A DNA stretch of 64,000 bases, from positions 1-64,000 of the forward strand of contig CAZNPU010000014.1 of NCBI GenBank assembly GCA_964575335.1. Reading direction: 5' to 3'. Positions 9,801 through 17,035 of this stretch are shown piece by piece. The notes under the pieces are model-generated. The model did not search any database. It was not told the DNA's origin and saw nothing but the letters and a program-made list of their open reading frames with translations. A program made the translations under genes and the position numbers. The DNA is from CAZNPU01 sp964575335. Its GTDB lineage: Bacteria; Planctomycetota; Phycisphaerae; Phycisphaerales; SM1A02. How positions within the stretch are numbered: the first letter of the stretch is position 1; each line of letters starts with the position of its first letter.

Positions 9801-10300
9801 ACGCTGTTGACCAGCGTCTGATACATCAACTCCGTTGTGCGCAGCGCAGCCGCTGCCTGCTTGCGTGGTGTGATGTCGCGCAGCAACGCCTGCACCGCGG
9901 GCTGCCCCTGATACAGGCATCCGGCGCCGCGCGCTTCGATGTGTACGATGTCGCCGTCTGGCCGCACGAGCGCCTGTTCCATCGGCGGGACGACCTGGCC
10001 AGTTACGGCAGTCTGCATGCGCTGACGCACCGCCTCGCGGTAGTCGGGGTGAACCCACTCGATGAGCGTGCGGCGCTGCAGTTCCTCCAAGCTCGCAACG
10101 CCAAAGAGCTTCAGGCACGCGGCGTTGCAGTGCAACGCATAGCCGTTGCGATGGATCAGGACCGCCTCGGAGGACAGCTCAGTAAGGCGGCGATAACGCT
10201 CCTCTGATTCCCTGAGCGCCTGCTCCAACTCGGCTGCAGAGGTCTGCGGGGCAACGTCGGCCCCATTCCCTGCTGGCGTTTGTCCACCTGGTCCATGCAT
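6824..10300 (-). CDS. Multi-PAS/GAF sensor histidine kinase (HWE/HisKA_2 type)
   Basis: 1158 residues with no membrane helix seen, so probably cytoplasmic. Six PAS/PAC units run in tandem from about residue 20 to 780, each ending in an ITERxxAE-type linker. A GAF domain follows (about 790-940), then a dimerisation/phosphoacceptor helix with ELDHRVRNNLAAL, the HisKA_2/HWE signature whose His is the phosphorylated residue. The N box is LQELVSNSLKYG, and the ATPase domain runs to the C terminus. There is no receiver domain and no response regulator nearby, so the partner and signal are unknown. It is divergent from gmk. Confidence 0.9.
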   Translation of the reverse strand: MHGPGGQTPAGNGADVAPQTSAAELEQALRESEERYRRLTELSSEAVLIHRNGYALHCNAACLKLFGVASLEELQRRTLIEWVHPDYREAVRQRMQTAVTGQVVPPMEQALVRPDGDIVHIEARGAGCLYQGQPAVQALLRDITPRKQAAAALRTTELMYQTLVNSVEGIVWEVDAQTFRFRFVSQMAERLLGYPVERWLNEANFWPNHLHPDDRDWVLSQCMDAIAQRRDHTFEYRMIAADNRVVWLRDLVTVVVENDTVVRLRGVMFDVTKRKADEAQLRVQAQLLDSVRESVTAADLDGRITYWGKGAQRLYGWTAEEAIGHPVTSLICTPEQETAALQRLQTVLQLGFWSGEHELRRKDGSTFIGETLITLVTDEHGKPTGFLSIDRDVTERHRNAEALRQSEERWRNVVTAAPMIIWTLDQHGVVTMSEGKALASLGLKPGEMVGKNAFETYSDRPELLDAMRRALAGELVTTRAQLGNVVLETRHSPLYDKDGNITGMIGVSTDVSERVQAEQRVRESELRYRTLFNSNPEPTLVYAENTLDILAVNDAAVEHYGYSHEEFLQLKLTDIRPPEDVPSFLEYLSHATPGYRRSNVWRHRKKDGTVFEVEVVSHELKFDGIDARVVVASDITERQRAERARRESEERFQRFMDNSPTLAWITDDEGRVIYVNQPFLRATGFKRDDVIDKRFDEVFPPEFSRGYLESIKSVVMMRQPRELTLAAPNPQGEPRQYLTYNFPMSDRDSRPLVGGVAVDITERIQTERHIRRRIDQQAGVSSLGQLALSDVDMRTLMHAAAQVAAQTLDVELAQLLELLPDGKAFILRACVGWPDEMIDHTIIGAGLESQSGYTLLTRQRIIVEDLRQETRFTVSPALKEYGAISGMSVIVAGSEKPFGVLSVHSTKPRAFTGDDVHVLQAIANVLAAAIERKRAEEALRHGSEMLRLMLNELDHRVRNNLAALAALVDLSAQSKSDVKSFASSIRNRVQAMSSVHSLLSRSQWSAIDFRNLLESLLPADLRHALDANGPETPIPPRYSTAMGMVLQELVSNSLKYGVLRSPGGKLIVRWTAATLPTGQLQLQMTWHEPAGAPAPSFGVGSHRRVSEQQDATSATITPGLGTSLIQGLVRSELQGEAHLSYPPTGALHRFVFNLDQDE

Positions 10301-10401
10301 CGAAGATCAACAGCCTGGGTGCCAATGAGGCGATATTCATAAAGTCTACCATGTCATGCTGTCGCGCCTGAAAACCTTTCTTTTTGGATTACACTGCCGC
10401 C

Positions 10402-11016
10402 ATGACTGATTGCTCTCGACCTGGCACCGGCCTGCTGTTGGTGATCTCCGGCCCTTCGGGGGTGGGGAAAACCACAATCACCCATGAAGTTGAGCGACGC
10501 CTCGGCGGGGTGTTCAGCGTCTCGGTCACGACGCGGCCCAAAACCTTCGCCGACGTGGAAGGACGCGACTATTACTTCGTCACCGAGGAGGAATTCATCG
10601 CCAAACGCGACCGCGGCGAGCTGCTGGAATGGGCCCAGGTATTCGGCAAGCACTGGTATGGCACGCCGCGAAAGCCCGTTGAAGAGCACCTGGCAGCGGG
10701 TCGGCTGGTGATTCTTGAAATCGATGTGCAAGGCGCGCTGCAGGTCAAGCAGCAGATGCCTGAGGCGTTCATGCTCTTTATTTTGCCGCCCAGCGATGAA
10801 GAATTGCTGGCTCGGCTGCGCCGCCGCGGCCGCGACAGCGATGACGCCATTCAGCGGCGATTTGCCGAGGCCAAACGGGAAATCGAAACGGCGAAGACCT
10901 GCGGTGCGTATGACGAGTTCATCGTGAATGATGATCTCAAGAATGCGATCGAACGTGCCTGCGAGGTGATTCAGCGCCGCCGCGGGCTGTATGAGGCAAC
11001 CAAAGGGTGCGCGTGA
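10402..11016 (+). CDS. gmk: Guanylate kinase
   Basis: Phosphorylates GMP to GDP with ATP. 204 residues, normal for the family. The P-loop GPSGVGKT is at 17-24. The GMP-binding region includes SVTTRPKTFADVEGRDYYFV and the conserved EWAQVFGKHWYGTP, and the lid region has RLRRRGRDSDDAIQRR. The ATG at 10402 is preferred over a TTG six codons upstream. Its 3' end overlaps the next gene by 10 bp, so the two are likely translated together. Confidence 0.96.
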   Translation: MTDCSRPGTGLLLVISGPSGVGKTTITHEVERRLGGVFSVSVTTRPKTFADVEGRDYYFVTEEEFIAKRDRGELLEWAQVFGKHWYGTPRKPVEEHLAAGRLVILEIDVQGALQVKQQMPEAFMLFILPPSDEELLARLRRRGRDSDDAIQRRFAEAKREIETAKTCGAYDEFIVNDDLKNAIERACEVIQRRRGLYEATKGCA

Positions 11017-12761
11017 GCTTGGCTGCACATCTTGCGGTTGGGGCAGTGGTGATGATGGCATTGATCGTCGGCCGCACGAACGCTGAAACGGTCAGAGGCG
11101 TGCATGCTGCGATCGAAACGCCCATTGCCCCGCGCGGCGGCGTGTTGTTTGTCCCGCTGACCGCTCAGCGTCATGGCGATCGGTGGCCGGCATCGCTCCA
11201 GCTGCGCCTAGCATCCGGTCAGATGATTGATGCTGTTGTGGCGTGGGTGCATGCCATGCCGGCAGCAGTTGATCGGGAGTGGACGGCTGATCCATACGGC
11301 GTTGCGATACGATCCATTCAACCTGACGATGACAGTTCGCAAGTGCGCGCACCCGGTGAAGGGCCTTATCTGCTGGCGCGGTTGCCGCACGATGGCACTG
11401 GCGAATTGCAGCTTGGCCGTCAGACGCTGCGCCCAATTTGGCGCGATGTGCCGTGGGAGGATCCGCTGCGCGTTGCAGAGCCCACTATGGTCGCATTGCA
11501 GCGTCCGATGCTCAATCGCACTCGTGCGCCGGACCGCCCTGATCCCGATTCTCCCTTTGAATACTGGCGGTGGGTGTTGCTGGCCGATCGTTTGGGCATG
11601 TCGCCTCCGCCGCCTGCCGGCAGCGCCATTGAGCAGATGGTTGCGGAGCATTTTGCGTCGTTATGGCGCATCGGCATCGGACGATTGCAGTGGCAAAGCC
11701 GCCGCATTGCTGAGCAGTGCCGTGAGATGCTCACTCGCATCTGCGTCGATCGTCGGCAGCCGTTTGCAGCGTGGATCACCGATACCGCTGAACTGAACGC
11801 GCTGCTTGGCAGATTGCTTGACTTCAGCATCGATGACACGGTTATGCTGACTGAAGTGGTGACGTGGCTGGACAGCCAGCAGTCAATCATGCTCTGGCCC
11901 GAAGCGGCATATCCCGATCATGTGCGCATCGCAGTGGCGGCATTGAAGCCCGAACCGGTGCTGGTGCGATTTGCATGGCTGGGCACGAATGATGCGCCCA
12001 TCGCAGAGCGCATCGAGCCGGGCATGCTGACGCGAGTTCGCATTCCTCGTCCACAGACGCAAGCGACGGAAATCATCAGGGGATTGCCTGCACCGTCTGC
12101 TGAGCCGACGGAGCAAGTTCTGCAGGTATGGACGCAGGACCGCAGGTTTGAGTTGACCTTCGGGCCGCCGCAGATCGCAGCCAAGCCGCCGGGCGTATTG
12201 CTGGGGACATTTTTCCCGCCCCTGACCCTGGCTGAAGCCCTGTCATCGCAGCAGCGTCGCGTCTTGCCCGAGCGAGCCACAACGGCACAGGTTCGGCGTC
12301 TTGGCGGACGGTGGGAAGTGTTTCTGGAATGCTTTCGTCCGGCAGAGGCGCAGCCTCAGCGGCCGGTCGATCCGGAAGTGCCGCCATCTGTGACATCGTT
12401 CGACTGGATGCGCGGCATGGAGGCGGTTGCGATTCTGCTGGGACCGGAAGACCCGCAGATGGGTCCGGGCGTGTGGCTGATCGTGCCTGAAAACGGCTGG
12501 CCGCGCATTTTGCGAGGCGTGAACGATGGGACACTGCAGGTTCACAAGCAGTCCTACGAGGACCGCTGGCGCTGTCGCATCGTGTTGCCCGAAGCATGGT
12601 TCTCAGCCGGCGAAGCCAATCCGGGGCTTATCGGTTGCATTCGCAGCCACGGCGACAGTCAGCAACTGGAAACAGCGCCAAATCTCAGTACGCCCTGGCA
12701 TCCCACACCATCGCGGCTGGCGATCGACCTTTCGCAATGGGACGATCTGCCGCGACGGTGA
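11007..12761 (+). CDS. Secreted protein of unknown function
   Basis: 584 residues that I cannot assign to a family. A signal peptide is likely (about residues 4-26, ending TNA). The rest is soluble, rich in Trp, Pro and Arg, without cysteine clusters or repeats. The GTG start at 11007 overlaps the last codons of gmk. Coding signal is good: a long frame with strong GC bias at third positions. It is probably periplasmic. Confidence 0.75.
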   Translation: MRVSLAAHLAVGAVVMMALIVGRTNAETVRGVHAAIETPIAPRGGVLFVPLTAQRHGDRWPASLQLRLASGQMIDAVVAWVHAMPAAVDREWTADPYGVAIRSIQPDDDSSQVRAPGEGPYLLARLPHDGTGELQLGRQTLRPIWRDVPWEDPLRVAEPTMVALQRPMLNRTRAPDRPDPDSPFEYWRWVLLADRLGMSPPPPAGSAIEQMVAEHFASLWRIGIGRLQWQSRRIAEQCREMLTRICVDRRQPFAAWITDTAELNALLGRLLDFSIDDTVMLTEVVTWLDSQQSIMLWPEAAYPDHVRIAVAALKPEPVLVRFAWLGTNDAPIAERIEPGMLTRVRIPRPQTQATEIIRGLPAPSAEPTEQVLQVWTQDRRFELTFGPPQIAAKPPGVLLGTFFPPLTLAEALSSQQRRVLPERATTAQVRRLGGRWEVFLECFRPAEAQPQRPVDPEVPPSVTSFDWMRGMEAVAILLGPEDPQMGPGVWLIVPENGWPRILRGVNDGTLQVHKQSYEDRWRCRIVLPEAWFSAGEANPGLIGCIRSHGDSQQLETAPNLSTPWHPTPSRLAIDLSQWDDLPRR

Positions 12762-13289
12762 TGCTGCTGCTGGACATATCTGCCTGCTGCAGCACGCGAC
12801 TCAAGAAATTGAAAAGATGATGCGGGAGAGCAAACGCGCCACATGCTGCGCTGCACAATGATGGTTGCGTCATGCTGTTTTGTTACGTTACTTCTTTGTT
12901 GTGCAGAATTTACAGTTTGCTGACGCGCGAAGCGCAATGGAACTTCAGCATTTCCGGGACAGATGACAGTGCCGGCGTGGCTGACTGATTTGAATCGAAC
13001 ATGCCGCTGCAGTTTGCCTGTCTTTCATGTTCTGCATGCTTCGATTTCATCTTCAGGATTACAGCGCATGCTGGCTGCGCTCAGGTGATTCGGCGAAACG
13101 AAGATCAGCGCACACTATTGCGCGAAGCACTGTTGTGCAGCGTTCTTTTGCGCGTTGCATGCTGCTGCTGCTGTGCAGATGTGAAATTGCGCTGTTCGAT
13201 GAGATTTGTGACCAATACAAAGTCTTATCGGTTACCCTAAATGAAGCGCTACCACAGTTTTCCCTACACCACACAATTGGAGGGACCTT
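12762..13289. other. 528-bp intergenic region
   Basis: No gene recognised. It should contain the promoter of the following secreted-protein gene, whose ribosome site GGAGGG lies about 5 bases before the ATG at 13290. The rest is mixed sequence with short Cys-rich open frames that look random. Confidence 0.4.
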
Positions 13290-14741
13290 ATGCGAAACAG
13301 GTTGAATGTATTTGGGATTGGGACCGTCTTGATTGTGAGCGGCGTCGCATTAGCTGGCGGCAGAGCGCCGATTCAAATTGAGATCATTGTGGCGGAGGGA
13401 GATACGCCGCCTGGGAGCAACGGTGCGCCGGTGAATCTGGTTAATTCTCCGTTCACTGACGGAAACGGCAAGGTCGGTTTTGTCGGGCGATTGGAACCCG
13501 GCGACTACTTTGTCTGGCATGACGACCGGATTGTCTGGCGCAACAGCGATGAGCAGAACGGCGTGCTTGCCGGCGGCGAATCCACAATGGGCGTGGGCAA
13601 CAATGGCGAGTTCGTTTACAGCCCGTCGTGGAACGGCAACGATGCAGCATGGAGCCACCTCGGCCTGCTGCTGGCTGACGGCGATCCTGCGCCGGGCCTG
13701 CCGGGACAGTTCAGCACCTTCAACAGCCGTCCAACCATGACCAACAATGGATGGGCGCACTGGGTCAGCGGCATCAGCACTGTTCAGGGCGGCTCAACGC
13801 AAGGGCGAGTGATGTATCGATGGGTGCCTGACACCGGCGACATCACGCCGCTGCTGAAAACCGGTGACACCATTGATGACGTCACCATCAGCGCGCCCTC
13901 GGGCATTGATTTTGATTACAACTTTTCTGGCAACGCTCAGCATTACATTCAGGTGCTGGGCATAACCGGTCCCACGGCGACCAATCAGGTTGTGTATCTC
14001 GATGGCGCGATCGTGCTGCGCAAGGGCAGCGCGACCGGCGAAGGCGACAACTGGGCTGCATTCGATCTGGTTGATGTGAACAACAACGGCAACTGGATTG
14101 TGACCGGCGATACCGACGGTGCGACAGCGACAGATGAATTCGTCGCCTACAACGGCGAAATCGCGGTGCGCGAAGGCGATACGCTGGACGGTGTCACCAT
14201 TCCAAGCGGCGCTACGCTGCGAGCTGCCAGCATCAACAATCTCGATCGCGTCGCTCATATGTGGGGCGTCGGGTCCGGCTCGTCGCTGCAGGAGTTTCTG
14301 TTTGTCGGCGACGGTCCAACGCTGCGCGATACTTCCGTGCTGGTGCTGAAAACCGGTGACGTTGTTGATATCGACGGCGATGGTTTTGCTGACGCCACGG
14401 TGACCGATTTCTACGCTTCAGGCGTCGTCGGCCCGGGGCTGGATTTCTCGGATCACGATTTCATCTACCTTGAGGTGGAACTGCTGAACTTTGAAACCAT
14501 CGCTGGCACCTCTCAGCCGTATGACGCGATCATCAAGGTGCCGATTCCCGGCTCCGCGACGCCTTGCCCCGGCGATGTGGCGCCCAAGGGCGGCGATGGC
14601 GTGGTGAACGTTGATGACCTGCTGGCTGTCATCGGCTCGTGGGGGCCGTGCGCAGGCTGCCCAGCCGACGTCGATGGCAACGATGTCGTGAACGTTGACG
14701 ATCTGCTGGCGGTAATCGGCTCGTGGGGCGCATGCGAATAA
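13290..14741 (+). CDS. Secreted protein with paired dockerin-like C-terminal repeats
   Basis: 483 residues. The signal peptide is at 1-22 (ending ALA). The body is a repetitive beta-rich domain with recurrent phrases such as VAEGDTPPGSNG, LLADGDPAPGLPGQF and VREGDTLDGVTIPSG, similar to planctomycete choice-of-anchor-type exported proteins (possibly DUF7453-like). The C terminus has two calcium-loop-like units, GDGVVNVDDLLAVIGSWG and GNDVVNVDDLLAVIGSWG, as in dockerins. The same tail occurs in two other genes here. The start has a strong GGAGGG site, and a terminator follows at 14800. Confidence 0.82.
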   Translation: MRNRLNVFGIGTVLIVSGVALAGGRAPIQIEIIVAEGDTPPGSNGAPVNLVNSPFTDGNGKVGFVGRLEPGDYFVWHDDRIVWRNSDEQNGVLAGGESTMGVGNNGEFVYSPSWNGNDAAWSHLGLLLADGDPAPGLPGQFSTFNSRPTMTNNGWAHWVSGISTVQGGSTQGRVMYRWVPDTGDITPLLKTGDTIDDVTISAPSGIDFDYNFSGNAQHYIQVLGITGPTATNQVVYLDGAIVLRKGSATGEGDNWAAFDLVDVNNNGNWIVTGDTDGATATDEFVAYNGEIAVREGDTLDGVTIPSGATLRAASINNLDRVAHMWGVGSGSSLQEFLFVGDGPTLRDTSVLVLKTGDVVDIDGDGFADATVTDFYASGVVGPGLDFSDHDFIYLEVELLNFETIAGTSQPYDAIIKVPIPGSATPCPGDVAPKGGDGVVNVDDLLAVIGSWGPCAGCPADVDGNDVVNVDDLLAVIGSWGACE

Positions 14742-14799
14742 TCGCAGATCGCACCGACCTGACAGATCAAGCAACAGATGCACGGATGGATGTTTCAGC

Positions 14800-14832
14800 A
14801 GCCCCTGTCGATTCGGCAGGGGCTGTCTTTTG
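14800..14832 (+). terminator. Rho-independent terminator
   Basis: CAGCCCCTG (14800-14808) pairs with CAGGGGCTG (14818-14826), followed by TCTTTT. It is placed just after the dockerin-tailed gene. Confidence 0.8.
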
Positions 14833-14875
14833 GCGATTTTGCTTTCGGTGCGCCTTTGCTGCGCAGCGGCAATCA

Positions 14876-14900
14876 GCCCCGGATCAATGACCCGGGGCTT
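14876..14900 (-). terminator. Hairpin between convergent genes, possible weak terminator
   Basis: AGCCCCGG (14876-14883) and CCGGGGCT (14893-14900) form an 8-bp stem. There is no clear T-run on either side, so termination is uncertain. It lies 64 bp downstream of the minus-strand gene ending at 14965. Confidence 0.4.
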
Positions 14901-14964
14901 CATGCGATTGGCGAGCGGGATGGAGAATTGAATCGAACTGAATCAAGCCGGCAAATGCGCGAGA

Positions 14965-15564
14965 TTACGCTGCCACTGCCCAGGCCAGACGTGAAAGATC
15001 ATCACTGAGCACATCGGCTGCAGATGCGCGCAGCAGATCCAGCAGTTCCGCCACGGGCACGCGGCTGCGGAACGCTTCCTGATCGCCAAGCTGCCAGAGC
15101 ACAATGGCCCAGCCAACCGCATCGGCGATCATGTTCGGTTTTTCGTTGAACTTCGCAGCCAGCGCATCCAGTCCAAGGTTGATGGTGTTTTCCACCCATA
15201 CAGGCACGGCCTGGTGCATCGCGCGATGCTGCTCGACCCACGCCAGCATGCCGCGCAATGCTGCGGCGGTGGCGGCCAAGAGCAGTTCGTTCGTCGGCTC
15301 GCTGCCGTAGCCGAATAATCCGTCACGGCGCTGCATTGCCAGCAAGCGACGGGCAAGATGATTAGCCACAGGCGACGGACCGTAGGTCAGCTCCGTCAGT
15401 CGCTGGAGCGTCAGGCCGATGCCCGCGGGAGCGGCAACCTCCGGCCGCGTCAGCAATTGGCGGGTCATCCCACTCGGACATCGGCCGTTGGCAAGAATCC
15501 GCTCAACGAGCACCTTGTACTCTTCAGCATCGACTAACCGCATGATCTGGCGCTGGCTCAACAT
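14965..15564 (-). CDS. Conserved-looking helical protein, function unknown
   Basis: 199 residues, nearly all predicted helix, no signal peptide. Phrases such as RRDGLFGYGSEPTNELLLAA and ALAAKFNEKPNMIADAVGWA recall alpha-helical toroid folds, but I cannot name a family. I chose the ATG at 15564 because GGAGGG lies 7 bases upstream; the open frame extends to 15639. It is convergent with the preceding plus-strand gene and divergent from the next. Confidence 0.65.
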   Translation of the reverse strand: MLSQRQIMRLVDAEEYKVLVERILANGRCPSGMTRQLLTRPEVAAPAGIGLTLQRLTELTYGPSPVANHLARRLLAMQRRDGLFGYGSEPTNELLLAATAAALRGMLAWVEQHRAMHQAVPVWVENTINLGLDALAAKFNEKPNMIADAVGWAIVLWQLGDQEAFRSRVPVAELLDLLRASAADVLSDDLSRLAWAVAA

Positions 15565-15900
15565 GCTGCGACCCTCCATGATGTTTGACGCGCGGTTGCT
15601 GGCTGCTGCGTCTGGGTTCGATCGTGGGCGATCCTTCATCAGCCGAGTGTTGTCCGGCTGGTGTTAGGTGTACCCTAATACATGGTCGGGCTGTTGTCCA
15701 GGGGAATGTTTGGGTTTTTATTGGATATTGTCGTGTGTGCGGCGACTTCAGGTACGATTGCAGCAAAATGAGGCCTGATGATTCCCAATGAAAAGCAAAA
15801 CGAGGGGCCGCTTTGTCCTTGCGCCTGTATGCATAGTTCGGTAGGTATGCAGCGGCCGGCGCGCTGAGGTGAAGTGAAGCGCCAATCAGGAGATTTGGTC
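15565..15900. other. 336-bp divergent promoter region
   Basis: Separates two divergent genes and must hold their promoters. The ribosome site AGGAGA precedes the ATG at 15901. I cannot pick a confident -35/-10 pair. Confidence 0.4.
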
Positions 15901-16782
15901 ATGATGATGAACCAGTATGAATACCAGGCGCACGGCCGATCCGGTCAGCAATCCAACGCGATGGGCATTGCCGGGTTTGTCTGCTCACTGGTCGGGTTGG
16001 TGAGCGTTGGGAGTCTCTCGCCTGTCGGCCTGATTTTGAGCCTGATCGGCCTGGGACGTGAGCCGCGCGGCCTTGCGATTGCGGGGGTTATCCTCGGCGT
16101 GCTTGGTACCTGCGGCTGGGGCATCTTCTGGCTGATCTGGATCCTGCTTATTGCAGCGGGAGTCGGCATCGCGCTTGGTGCGGCGGCATTCTTTGCGCTG
16201 TCTGAACCCGTGCGGGGCGAACTGACCGTCGATATGGGCGTCATTGCTGCGGCAATCGAAAATTATCGCGAGCGCGAAGGCTATCTGCCCGCCAACCTCA
16301 CGCTGCTTGGCCTGGATGAGCAGGCCCTGACCGATCCCTGGGGAAACCAGTACCACTATGTGTTTCTCGAGGAATCGCCCGGATATGACCTCATCAGCTA
16401 TGGCAAAGATGGTCAATTCGGCACCGACGATGACATTTTGCTTTCAAAACTCCCCGAATACTGGGCGAGTGCGCCGTTTTTGTCAGTAGAAGCTGCCGAT
16501 CAGAATGGTCGCGTCACCGTCAACCTCAGCGGCCGAAAGGTGGATGTGGTGGGCGATGAGAAACAAGGGGCGGTGCGGATCGATCTGGGCGACCGGGTCA
16601 TTGAGATCATCGGCGATGACAACGGCGGTCGCGTTGTGACGCGCGCCAAGACCGGGCAGCCAGCCGCTGCTGCCACGGCCGATACGCAGGCTGCGCCGCA
16701 GGATGAGTCTGACGCACTCGATTCACCGGCCGATGAAGGCTCATCTGTTGAGACGACAGATGAGTCGCCGGCAGGACTGTGA
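15901..16782 (+). CDS. Membrane protein: DUF4190 helices plus GspG-like C-terminal domain
   Basis: 293 residues. Two hydrophobic helices near the N terminus (about 20-85) in a DUF4190-like arrangement (NAMGIAGFVCSLVGLVSVG ... GREPRGLAIAGVILGVLGT) are followed by a domain at about 105-190 resembling the globular end of type II pseudopilin GspG: LTDPWGNQYHYVF and SYGKDGQFGTDDDI. The calcium-binding Asp residues look present. The tail is acidic and disordered. Start chosen at 15901 by the AGGAGA site; a GTG at 15874 is less likely. A role in secretion is not implied. Confidence 0.72.
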   Translation: MMMNQYEYQAHGRSGQQSNAMGIAGFVCSLVGLVSVGSLSPVGLILSLIGLGREPRGLAIAGVILGVLGTCGWGIFWLIWILLIAAGVGIALGAAAFFALSEPVRGELTVDMGVIAAAIENYREREGYLPANLTLLGLDEQALTDPWGNQYHYVFLEESPGYDLISYGKDGQFGTDDDILLSKLPEYWASAPFLSVEAADQNGRVTVNLSGRKVDVVGDEKQGAVRIDLGDRVIEIIGDDNGGRVVTRAKTGQPAAAATADTQAAPQDESDALDSPADEGSSVETTDESPAGL

Positions 16783-16943
16783 CCAGTCCGCCATTCTGGC
16801 AGACTGCGGGCTGGAAATCGACAGATTGCGTCATCAAAACCGCCCTTATCGCCCTCATGAGCCGGTTTTTCCTGGCATTGAACTTGCCTATCGGTAGGTG
16901 GGCCTATTGCCCGGTCATCTTCATGCCCGGAACAATTCCCTAG

Positions 16944-16970
16944 CTTGAATTTCTCAATTCCTACCCTCAC
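16944..16970 (+). promoter_or_regulatory. Possible heat-shock sigma promoter for dnaK
   Basis: CTTGAA at 16944-16949, a 14-base spacer, and CCCTCAC at 16964-16970 resemble the sigma-32 consensus (CTTGAA and CCCCAT). The predicted transcript would start about 58 bases before dnaK. This is a by-eye match only. Confidence 0.4.
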
Positions 16971-17035
16971 ACTCAGTCTCTGTTCGGTACGTTTCAGTTT
17001 CGCTCATTCTCACCCTCAGCGACGAGGTTTCACGT

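Noticed and set aside
14876..14900. Second hairpin as a full terminator
   Set aside because: Strong stem but no T-run on either strand; kept only as a low-confidence structure.
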